Shown: one piece after another, positions 1-4,932 of the stretch
Layout: each line of letters opens with the position of its first letter
How positions within the stretch are numbered: position 1 is the first letter of the stretch
From: Nitrospirota bacterium
GTDB taxonomy: Bacteria; Nitrospirota; Nitrospiria; Nitrospirales; NS-4
Length of the DNA: 5,087 bases
Assembly (NCBI GenBank): GCA_005877525.1
Contig: VBON01000090.1
Location: forward strand, 1 to 5,087
Reading direction: 5' to 3'
Made by a program: the position numbers and the translations under genes
Notes under the pieces: generated by a model
Told to the model about the DNA's origin: nothing
Seen by the model: only the letters and a program-made list of their open reading frames with translations
Database searches by the model: none

Positions 1-89
1 CCCTCCATAATCTCCAGCATGACACTTTCCGCTTCGGTCTCGGTCAAGGATTGCCGCTCGATGAGTTTGGCGATGGCGTCCTTGATCAT
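1..89 (-). CDS. trpD: Anthranilate phosphoribosyltransferase, N-terminal fragment (runs off left edge)
   Basis: TrpD transfers the phosphoribosyl group of PRPP to anthranilate, the second committed step of tryptophan synthesis, in the cytoplasm. Only the first 29 codons are present. The translation begins MIKDAIAKLIERQSL and continues TETEAESVMLEIMEG, which matches the N-terminal helical segment typical of TrpD (MI+.AI.KL.....L...EA...M.EIM.G). The PRPP-binding and catalytic glycine-rich motifs would lie outside the window. The ATG at 87-89 begins 11 nt after the TGA (101-103) that ends the conserved C-terminus of trpG, so the gene sits directly downstream of trpG in a trpE-trpG-trpD order. 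No clear Shine-Dalgarno sequence precedes it; translation may depend on ribosomes finishing trpG. If so, the trpG frame break, which stops ribosomes early at 145-147, could lower trpD expression. Identity is well supported by sequence plus context, although the fragment is short. Confidence 0.85.
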   Translation of the reverse strand, partial: MIKDAIAKLIERQSLTETEAESVMLEIME

Positions 90-100
90 GGCTGGCGCGA

Positions 101-636
101 TCAGAGGCTCAGGAAGTTACGGAGAAGTTCTTTGCCGGGACGGGTCAGAATGGATTCCGGATGGAACTGCACGCCTTCGACGCGAAGGGTGCGGTGGCGA
201 AGGCCCATGATCTCTCCCTCGAGGGGAGCGTCTCGCGCCGGACGATCAGCGAATGGTAGCGCGTCGCTTCAAACGGGTTGGGCAGATTGCGAAAGACCGT
301 TCGCTGATCATGACGGATCATTGACGTCTTGCCATGCATCAGACGTTCGGCGCGAACCACCTCTCCGCCAAATGCTTCTCCGATGCTCTGATGACCAAGA
401 CAGACACCGAGAATCGGAATGGCCCCCGCCAGACGTTTGATGGTGTCGACGGAAATCCCTGCTTCTTTCGGCGTGCATGGCCCCGGCGAGATCACAATGC
501 GCTCCGGCTTGAGTGCCGCAATCTCATCGACGGTCATGGCGTCGTTCCGGACAACTTTCAGCTCCTGGCCCAGTTCGCCAAGATATTGGACCAGGTTATA
601 GGTGAACGAGTCGTAATTGTCGATGACCAACACCAC
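101..636 (-). pseudogene. trpG: Anthranilate synthase component II (glutamine amidotransferase), frame broken near the 3' end
   Basis: TrpG is the class I glutamine amidotransferase that hydrolyses glutamine and supplies ammonia to TrpE; in many bacteria it also serves p-aminobenzoate synthesis. The uninterrupted frame runs 636 to 145 (163 residues) from a GTG start, with a second GTG directly after it, 3 nt past the trpE stop. Visible features are VIDNYDSF (4-11), PGPCTP (51-56), the nucleophile elbow GVCLGHQSIGEAFGG with Cys79, HGKTS (101-105) and RYHSL (126-130). After RRETLP (to residue 138) homology stops and the tail is nonsense. The missing end is present in another frame: GEIMGLRH from 217 onward, then VEGVQFHPESIL with catalytic His (161-163) and Glu (155-157), ending at TGA 101-103. 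About 38 residues follow in that frame. The family normally has some 10 more residues at the junction, implying a net loss near 28 or 31 nt. It is either a true lesion or an assembly error; as written the product lacks the catalytic His and Glu. Confidence 0.88.
216..225. repeat. 10-bp perfect palindrome at the trpG frame break
   Basis: CCCTCGAGGG at 216-225 is its own reverse complement, and the flanks extend the symmetry imperfectly (CTCC on one side, GGAG on the other, with one extra G). It lies exactly where trpG loses its frame. It may be the product or the cause of a deletion, or a place where a polymerase or assembler slipped. No regulatory role is suggested. Confidence 0.6.
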
Positions 637-639
637 GGC

Positions 640-2133
640 TTAGTCTAAGCCCGCCTCAGCCATTTCAATCGCCCGCCTCATCGCCTGGGCCTTGTTGCAG
701 GTCTCCTGGTATTCCGCCTCGGGGTCGGAATCGGCCACGATTCCCGCTCCCGCTTGAATGTAGGCCTGGCGACCCTTGATCACCACCGTGCGGATGTTGA
801 TGCAGGTGTCCAGATTGCCGGAAAACCCGAGGTAGCCGACCGCCCCGGCGTAGGGTCCCCGACGCGAGGGTTCCAACTCTTCAATGATCTCCATCGCGCG
901 GATCTTTGGAGCTCCCGAGACGGTCCCAGCCGGGAAGCAGGCGCGTAGGACATCGTAGGCGTCTTTGCCCGCCGCGAGCCGCCCCTCCACTTGCGACACG
1001 AGATGCATCACATGAGAATACTGCTCCACCACCATGAAATCCTTCACGCGCACCGAGCCAGGGTGCGCCACTCGGCCTACGTCGTTGCGGCCGAGATCCA
1101 CCAGCATCACGTGCTCCGCACGCTCTTTGGCGTTCGCCAGCAGGTCTTCCCGAAACGCCCGATCCTCCTCTTCCGTCTTCCCCCGAGGACGGGTGCCCGC
1201 AATCGGACGCAGTTGGATGACCCCATCCTCGCAGCGAACCAACACTTCCGGCGACGCCCCCACCAGCTCGACCTCGGGAAATCTTAGGTAGAACATGTAG
1301 GGGGAAGGATTGATGACCCGAAGGGCCCGATAGATATCGAAGGGTCGGGCGCCGAGCGCCGCCTGCCAACGCTGAGAAAGCACGCTCTGAAAGATGTCTC
1401 CGGCCTGGATGTACTGCTTCGTCTGTATCACCATTTTTTCAAAGTCAGCTTTGCTCATGTTGGGGGTGAAGATAAGGGGCCGCCGGCGACGCTTCGAAGG
1501 CCCCGCGACAGCGGGACGTTTCGTCCGGAGGCGGCCGATGATCGCTTCGATGCGGCTGATCGCCTCATCGTAGGCTTTTCGGAGTCCACCTTCCGCGGGC
1601 CGGGCATTGGCGACGACCTTGATCGTCTGCGCAACGTTGTCGAAGATCACTAAGGTATCGGTCAGAAGAAAACTGACATCGGGTAGACCCAGGGCATCTT
1701 TGCGAAGTGAGGGGAGGCGCTCGAATTGCCGGACAACATCATAGCTTAAATACCCTACCGCTCCGCCGCAGAACCGCGGGAGACCCGGCACGGAGACCGG
1801 TCGGTACTCCGCCATAATCTCCCGCAGGCCGGCAAGAAGATCCTTCGTCACCGGAATGCGACGACTGCGGGACCCATCAGACAGGACGAGCTCGCGTTCA
1901 CTCCCCTGCACAAGGATGGGCGAACCGCTGCCCAAAAACGAGTACCGCGCCCATTTCTCCCCGCCCTCAACACTTTCCAACAGATACGCGCACGGCCCCT
2001 GATCAATCTTTGCGAAGGCCGACACAGGAGTTTCAAAGTCGGCCAGTACTTCCCGGAAGACGGGAATGAGGTTTCCGCACTTCGCCAGTGCGCAAAAGCG
2101 CTTGAAATCTGGGGCATAGCAAGGGGCAGTCAT
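640..2133 (-). CDS. trpE: Anthranilate synthase component I
   Basis: TrpE converts chorismate to anthranilate using ammonia from TrpG, and is the entry and feedback point of tryptophan synthesis. The ATG at 2131-2133 gives 497 residues, normal for the family; a GTG three codons upstream (2140-2142) would give 500. Counting from that GTG: an N-terminal anthranilate synthase I domain (about 20-165) with the LLES tryptophan-binding motif at 54-57, a Lys/Arg-rich linker (about 205-222), and the chorismate-binding domain (about 230-495). The latter shows PIAGTRPRG (313-321), HVMLVDLGRND (344-354), FPAGTVSGAPK (403-413) and AGAGIVADSDPEAEY (464-478). The intact LLES motif suggests feedback inhibition by tryptophan and favours TrpE over PabB. 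The gene is full length with no broken motif. trpG follows after 3 nt, so the two are probably coupled. No Shine-Dalgarno is seen upstream, and I found no tandem Trp-codon leader peptide, so attenuation of the enteric type is not supported. Confidence 0.97.
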   Translation of the reverse strand: MTAPCYAPDFKRFCALAKCGNLIPVFREVLADFETPVSAFAKIDQGPCAYLLESVEGGEKWARYSFLGSGSPILVQGSERELVLSDGSRSRRIPVTKDLLAGLREIMAEYRPVSVPGLPRFCGGAVGYLSYDVVRQFERLPSLRKDALGLPDVSFLLTDTLVIFDNVAQTIKVVANARPAEGGLRKAYDEAISRIEAIIGRLRTKRPAVAGPSKRRRRPLIFTPNMSKADFEKMVIQTKQYIQAGDIFQSVLSQRWQAALGARPFDIYRALRVINPSPYMFYLRFPEVELVGASPEVLVRCEDGVIQLRPIAGTRPRGKTEEEDRAFREDLLANAKERAEHVMLVDLGRNDVGRVAHPGSVRVKDFMVVEQYSHVMHLVSQVEGRLAAGKDAYDVLRACFPAGTVSGAPKIRAMEIIEELEPSRRGPYAGAVGYLGFSGNLDTCINIRTVVIKGRQAYIQAGAGIVADSDPEAEYQETCNKAQAMRRAIEMAEAGLD

Positions 2134-2140
2134 GCCGATC

Positions 2141-2170
2141 ACGGTAGCATAGGCCGTTTTGCCGAGTCAA
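2141..2170 (-). promoter_or_regulatory. Possible trpE promoter (TTGACT, 18 bp, TACCGT)
   Basis: Reading the minus strand, TTGACT (2170-2165) is 5/6 to the sigma-70 -35 consensus. After an 18-bp spacer, TACCGT (2146-2141) matches only 3/6 of the -10 consensus, but at the key first, second and last positions. A start about 7 nt further on would fall at or next to the trpE ATG, giving a leaderless message, which would agree with the absence of a ribosome-binding site. An AT-rich stretch with TATAAA at 2193-2188 is an alternative -10, but I found no good -35 for it. This is weak evidence by eye; trpE could equally be read through from radC and its neighbour. Confidence 0.22.
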
Positions 2171-2211
2171 CGGAAGATGATTACGTATTTATACTTAATG
2201 TGGTCGGAAAA

Positions 2212-2247
2212 AGATGCAGACTGCAGGCAAGACGCAGAATGCAGGTT
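2212..2247. repeat. Imperfect tandem duplication, two 18-bp units
   Basis: Unit one (2212-2229) reads AGATGCAGACTGCAGGCA and unit two (2230-2247) AGACGCAGAATGCAGGTT, agreeing at 14 of 18 positions. The pair fills part of the spacer between the small coiled-coil gene and trpE. On the minus strand a five-T run follows the repeat. Only a 5-bp stem (CTGCA/TGCAG) can be drawn upstream of it, which is too weak to call a terminator. Confidence 0.5.
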
Positions 2248-2252
2248 GCTGG

Positions 2253-2660
2253 CTAACGCTCGTAGAAATCGCGATCGGGTGTTTCGTCAAAATCCGGCTC
2301 GCGAGTCCGGCCTCCGCCCTCTCCCTCGAAATGTTCTTCGAGGTCGGCTACCCGGCCCCAAAGCGATTCGATCTTTTCATCCAAACGGGCGAGACGATCG
2401 GCAAGTATCTTGTCGAGATCGCGGCGAGAAGATGCTTCCTGACCAGTCCCGCTAGGACGTTTCCGTAACTCCGCCTTCAGAGTCTCCACCTCACCGGTCA
2501 GGCGCCGCACATGCGCACCCACGTCCCCGGAACTCTTCGCTGGCGGCGGGGACTCGACGCGAACTGCCTTCGCAGCCTTGGCAGGAGGGGCGCTTTTCTT
2601 TGGGCTTACAACCTTCTTCGTGGCGCTCTTCCCTCGGATTTGTTTTTTATGTGCAGGCAT
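2253..2660 (-). CDS. Uncharacterised small protein: Lys/Ala/Pro-rich N-terminus, coiled-coil C-terminal half
   Basis: I do not recognise this 135-residue protein. Residues 1-45 are rich in Lys, Ala, Pro and Ser with no hydrophobic core, so probably disordered and strongly basic, resembling the tails of histone-H1-like bacterial proteins. Residues 48-67 (HVRRLTGEVETLKAELRKR) and about 81-112 (with ADRLARLDEKIESLWGRVADL) have heptad-like leucine/valine spacing and should form helices or a coiled coil, split by a Gly/Ser-rich break. The last 20 residues are acidic (EPDFDETPDRDFYER). There is no signal peptide, membrane segment, cysteine pair or enzyme motif. The start ATG is preceded by GGAGG (2671-2675) with a 10-nt gap, a good ribosome-binding site, which supports a real gene. 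It follows radC by 27 nt on the same strand and is probably co-transcribed with it. A DNA- or RNA-associated oligomer is possible from the composition, but that is inference. Confidence 0.75.
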   Translation of the reverse strand: MPAHKKQIRGKSATKKVVSPKKSAPPAKAAKAVRVESPPPAKSSGDVGAHVRRLTGEVETLKAELRKRPSGTGQEASSRRDLDKILADRLARLDEKIESLWGRVADLEEHFEGEGGGRTREPDFDETPDRDFYER

Positions 2661-2687
2661 TGCGACTGTTCCTCCAGTCGGTTGACG

Positions 2688-3368
2688 CTACGCCCGTATC
2701 CATCCTTGATCGGCAAAGCTGAGGTACTGGCGGTCTCCGATGATAACGTGATCCAGAACCCGTATCCCGACCAGTTCCCCCACTGAGACGAGGCGTTCCG
2801 TCAAGGCGCGATCTTCGGGGCTCGCGTCGGGATCGCCGCTCGGATGATTGTGCACAAAGATGACGGCGGCGGCCGACTCCCGCACTGCCGGCACAAACGC
2901 TTCCCGCGGGTGCACAAGACTGAGGGTCAGGCTCCCTTCCGAGACGGTGACATCCTTGATGATCGTATTCTTGCCGTCCAGCAGAATCACCTTGAAGATT
3001 TCGCGTCGCAGGCCCCGCATCAATGGGCGATAGTGTCGAAAAATATCCTCGCTCGAACCGATGCGTCGCCCGGTTGTTAAGGGAGCCGCCATGGCCCGCT
3101 TGCCGATTTCCAGCGCGGCTTTGATCGCGGCAGCTTTTGCCGGTCCAATGCCGGGAATCGCGCAAAGCTCCCGGATCCCCTGTTGGTCCAGTCCGTTCAA
3201 CCCACCGTGCTGATTGAGAACAGTCACTCCAAGATCGAACGCCGAATCGCCGGCATGGCCCGTTCCCAGCACGATGGCTAGGAGCTGGCCGTCCGTTAAA
3301 GTGTCGGCTCCGTAACGAAAGAGTCGCTCGCGCGGTCGTTCCTCCGCCGGCCAAGATTCGATTCCCAC
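2688..3368 (-). CDS. radC: RadC family JAMM-domain protein
   Basis: RadC proteins pair an N-terminal helix-hairpin-helix-like DNA-binding segment with a zinc-binding JAMM (MPN+) domain. The old DNA-repair assignment is doubtful and the true activity is unsettled. I chose the GTG at 3366-3368 (226 residues), since family members begin near ..ESWPAEERPRERL and are about 220-230 long, and since AGGAGG lies just upstream (3372-3377, a short 3-nt gap). An ATG at 3474-3476 in the same frame would add 36 residues unlike the family. From the GTG: WPAEERPRERLFRYG (6-20), helix-hairpin-helix CAIPGIGPAKAAAI (69-82), and the metal motif HNHPSGDPDASPED (173-186) with His173, His175, Ser183 and Asp186, then HVIIG (207-211). 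All expected JAMM ligands visible in this motif are present. It is divergent from the zinc-ribbon gene and 27 nt upstream of the small coiled-coil gene on its own strand. Confidence 0.95.
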   Translation of the reverse strand: MGIESWPAEERPRERLFRYGADTLTDGQLLAIVLGTGHAGDSAFDLGVTVLNQHGGLNGLDQQGIRELCAIPGIGPAKAAAIKAALEIGKRAMAAPLTTGRRIGSSEDIFRHYRPLMRGLRREIFKVILLDGKNTIIKDVTVSEGSLTLSLVHPREAFVPAVRESAAAVIFVHNHPSGDPDASPEDRALTERLVSVGELVGIRVLDHVIIGDRQYLSFADQGWIRA

Positions 3369-3380
3369 GAGCCTCCTCGA

Positions 3381-3409
3381 CTGTGGCCTCTGTGTAGCCT
3401 CTCCCACAG
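3381..3409 (-). repeat. Small inverted repeat in the radC leader
   Basis: CTGTGG (3381-3386) and CCACAG (3404-3409) are perfect 6-bp inverted arms with a 17-nt loop, ending just before the AGGAGG and GTG start of radC. Inside the loop the plus strand also carries a direct GCCTCT repeat. A hairpin here in the radC message could affect ribosome access, but a 6-bp stem with this loop is weak and may be chance. Confidence 0.3.
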
Positions 3410-3422
3410 CCAATAGGCTTTT

Positions 3423-3451
3423 TTGACACAGACATAGATCCCGAAGATACA
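3423..3451 (+). promoter_or_regulatory. Possible promoter for the zinc-ribbon gene (TTGACA, 17 bp, GATACA)
   Basis: TTGACA at 3423-3428 is a perfect sigma-70 -35 box. Exactly 17 bp later GATACA (3446-3451) matches only 3/6 of the -10 consensus. A start near 3458 would leave a leader of about 86 nt before the ATG at 3544. The exact -35 and ideal spacing are in favour; the poor -10 is against. Confidence 0.3.
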
Positions 3452-3543
3452 GGCCTACGGCCCAGAAGTAGCCCAACCCGGCGAAATAATTGAAAAGATA
3501 TTTTCGGCATCTCCATTGCTCTCATTTCGGCTAAGGTTGCCGT

Positions 3544-3714
3544 ATGCACTGTTCCAAATGCAAAGGATTGATGGTCCAGGAGCGGTTGTCTGACTACTTC
3601 CTGGTCTGTTATGCCTGGAAATGCTTGAATTGCGGCGCGATGGTCGACCCGACCATCAAAGAAAATCAGCGCAAGCAACCTCCGGCGAACGCTCCGGAAC
3701 CTATCTCTCCTTAG
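3544..3714 (+). CDS. Small zinc-ribbon protein, 56 residues
   Basis: The gene encodes 56 residues starting MHCSKCKGLMVQERL. Cys3/Cys6 and Cys27/Cys30 form two CxxC knuckles (CSKC and CLNC) about 20 residues apart, the classic arrangement of a zinc ribbon binding one metal ion; the segment between them (DYFLVCYAWK) looks like the strands of a beta hairpin and carries a further Cys22. Residues 36-56 are polar and Pro-rich, probably disordered. There is no signal peptide or membrane segment, so it is likely cytoplasmic. AAGG lies about 7 nt before the ATG, a usable ribosome-binding site. I recall similar short proteins as conserved hypotheticals in Nitrospira-type genomes, but have not searched. 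Function is unknown; zinc ribbons of this size often bind nucleic acid or a protein partner, which is inference. It sits alone, divergent from radC and 169 bp before rsmD. Confidence 0.82.
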   Translation: MHCSKCKGLMVQERLSDYFLVCYAWKCLNCGAMVDPTIKENQRKQPPANAPEPISP

Positions 3715-3824
3715 CACGTTCGATTTCGTCCTGCCAGCGACTCCAGCCATCCCCCTCTGTGACTTTCCCTGCTTCTTCGTGGTCATCTGGCTGTTCTGGA
3801 GCGACACCTTACGAGCGTCGATCC

Positions 3825-3854
3825 ATGATAGTCAAGCAGATTTTCGATTGTCAA
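3825..3854 (-). promoter_or_regulatory. Promoter-like element pointing left (TTGACA, 18 bp, TATCAT)
   Basis: On the minus strand TTGACA (3854-3849) is a perfect -35 box, followed after 18 bp by TATCAT (3830-3825), 5/6 to the -10 consensus. It is the best sigma-70 match I found in the window. A transcript would start near 3818 and run antisense to the zinc-ribbon gene toward radC, whose start is 450 nt away. No convincing gene begins directly downstream, so it may give an antisense or long radC leader transcript, or may be chance. Confidence 0.35.
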
Positions 3855-3877
3855 AACGCTCGGAAAGAGGCTACAGT
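3848..3877 (+). promoter_or_regulatory. Possible rsmD operon promoter (TTGTCA, 18 bp, TACAGT)
   Basis: TTGTCA at 3848-3853 is 5/6 to the -35 consensus, and TACAGT (3872-3877), 18 bp further on, is 4/6 to the -10 consensus. A start about 7 nt downstream would fall on the A of the rsmD ATG (3884), giving a leaderless message. That fits the lack of a well-placed ribosome-binding site: the only candidate, GAGG at 3867-3870, is 13 nt from the ATG. Its -35 box overlaps the one pointing left on the other strand. Confidence 0.35.
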
Positions 3878-3883
3878 TTAGGT

Positions 3884-4447
3884 ATGCGAGTTCTCGGAGG
3901 CGCATTGCGAGGGCGCCAACTGGCCGGTCCCCGAGCGGCAGGTACGCGACCGACCGCCGGTCGCGTCAAAGCCGCGTTATTCAATATCCTCTCCGACCGG
4001 ATCCCCGGTGCCCGCGTGCTCGATCTGTATGCCGGCACCGGTTTGATCGGCATCGAGGCCCTCAGCCGAGGCGCCGGATACGTGACATTCGTCGAATCCA
4101 ATCCGGCCTCCTATCGCATAGTCAAATCCAATCTTCGGCGCTGCGGATACGCGCACTTAGCGGACGTTCGGGCCATGAGCGCCTCGCGCTTCCTAAAACA
4201 GCCGTCAGGTGAGCCCTACGACATCGCTTTTGTCGACCCCCCGTATCACGCCATTGACGAGCGGCGTGTGTTGCCATTATTGGGGAGCGATGCTATTATT
4301 GCTGTCAACGGAGTGGTAGTTATTGAGCACTTTCACAAGGTCCAGCTACCGGTCCGGGTCGGTCGTCTCGTCTTTGTAAAATCCTACCGGCACGGTGATA
4401 GCATCCTCTCGGTCTATCAACCTCAAACGCCACAGGGTCCGGTATGA
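3884..4447 (+). CDS. rsmD: 16S rRNA (guanine-966 N2) methyltransferase
   Basis: RsmD uses S-adenosylmethionine to methylate the exocyclic amine of G966 in 16S rRNA during 30S assembly. The ATG at 3884 gives 187 residues, close to the family length (about 180-200), and begins MRVLGGALRGRQL, the usual RsmD opening; the in-frame extension to 3779 upstream looks unlike the family. Visible motifs: RPTAGRVKAALFNIL (22-36), the SAM-binding loop VLDLYAGTGLIGIEAL (45-60) with the acidic FVES (69-72) ending the next strand, and the catalytic FVDPPY (116-121), the NPPY-type motif of amino-methyltransferases. The RPTAGRVKAA stretch deviates slightly from the more common RPT.DRVREA, without loss of an obvious catalytic residue. 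The TGA stop overlaps the coaD start as ATGA, so translation of the two is likely coupled. The rsmD-coaD pairing is common in bacteria and supports the call. Confidence 0.95.
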   Translation: MRVLGGALRGRQLAGPRAAGTRPTAGRVKAALFNILSDRIPGARVLDLYAGTGLIGIEALSRGAGYVTFVESNPASYRIVKSNLRRCGYAHLADVRAMSASRFLKQPSGEPYDIAFVDPPYHAIDERRVLPLLGSDAIIAVNGVVVIEHFHKVQLPVRVGRLVFVKSYRHGDSILSVYQPQTPQGPV

Positions 4448-4932
4448 GGATCGGCGTCTATCCGGGGACCTTCGATCCGATTACGAACGGTCATGTGGAC
4501 CTCATCAAACGCAGCCTGCGGCTCTTCGACAAGGTGTACGTCGCGGTTGCCCTCAATCCGCAAAAGCACCCCCTGTTCGATCTGAACGAGCGGGTCGAGA
4601 TGGTGCGGGCTGTTACGAAAGAACTGCCCCGCGTCGAGGTCGAGCCTTTTCACGGGCTGCTGGTGCAGTTTGTGCGCGACCGGGGGGCAGACGCCATCAT
4701 TCGCGGGCTCCGTGCGGTATCTGATTTTGAATTCGAACTTCAGGTGGCGCTGATGAACCGGAATTTGGATCCGAGCGCAGAGACGGTGTTCCTCATGCCG
4801 AGCCAGGAGTACATCTACTTGACCTCCACCATCATCAAGGAAGTCGCCCGCTTCGGGGGGGATCTCGGCGACGACCTGCATCCGGACGTGGCCCGCCACC
4901 TGATCGCCAAATTCAAGAGCTCGTCATTATGA
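4444..4932 (+). CDS. coaD: Phosphopantetheine adenylyltransferase
   Basis: CoaD transfers AMP from ATP to 4'-phosphopantetheine, giving dephospho-CoA, the penultimate step of coenzyme A synthesis; the enzyme is a cytoplasmic hexamer in characterised bacteria. The protein has 162 residues, the standard length. It opens with MRIGVYPGTFDPITNGHVDL, holding the nucleotidyltransferase T.GH signature (Thr14-His17). Further landmarks are the phosphopantetheine-side lysine in NPQKHPLF (38-45), IIRGLRAVSDFEFE (85-98) with the conserved Arg-Gly, and the second nucleotide motif LTSTIIKEVARFGGD (126-140), where the family usually has SST; here the first Ser is Thr, a mild change. The ATG shares the ATGA overlap with the rsmD stop, and AGGG (4434-4437) lies 6 nt upstream as a ribosome-binding site. 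The next gene starts within the coaD stop. Full length, no anomaly. Confidence 0.97.
   Translation: MRIGVYPGTFDPITNGHVDLIKRSLRLFDKVYVAVALNPQKHPLFDLNERVEMVRAVTKELPRVEVEPFHGLLVQFVRDRGADAIIRGLRAVSDFEFELQVALMNRNLDPSAETVFLMPSQEYIYLTSTIIKEVARFGGDLGDDLHPDVARHLIAKFKSSSL

Noticed and set aside
145..636. A naturally short 163-residue TrpG or programmed frameshifting
   Set aside because: The in-frame tail is nonsense and lacks the catalytic His/Glu, while the true C-terminus follows in another frame. About ten residues are also missing at the junction, which a ribosomal frame shift could not restore.
881..1369. Minus-strand open frame inside trpE
   Set aside because: It lies entirely within the motif-rich part of trpE in a shifted frame, with low-complexity Gly/Arg/Ser composition.
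2143..2252. Tryptophan attenuator or leader peptide before trpE
   Set aside because: No short frame with tandem Trp codons, and no competing stem pair ending in a T run. The only mini frame (ATG CTA CCG TGA) is three codons without Trp.
3408..3424. Terminator-like hairpin AGCC-AATA-GGCT followed by six T on the plus strand
   Set aside because: The stem is only 4 bp, and no plus-strand gene ends nearby; the T run is more likely part of the region before the TTGACA box.
2647..3807. Long minus-strand open frame (386 codons) across radC and the zinc-ribbon gene
   Set aside because: It overlaps well-supported radC in another frame, is very rich in Arg, Gly and Ser as expected from an out-of-frame reading of GC-rich DNA, and shows no family motif.
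4423..4899. Minus-strand open frame opposite coaD
   Set aside because: It mirrors coaD, which has every family motif on the plus strand; the mirrored protein is unlike any family I know and has no ribosome-binding site.
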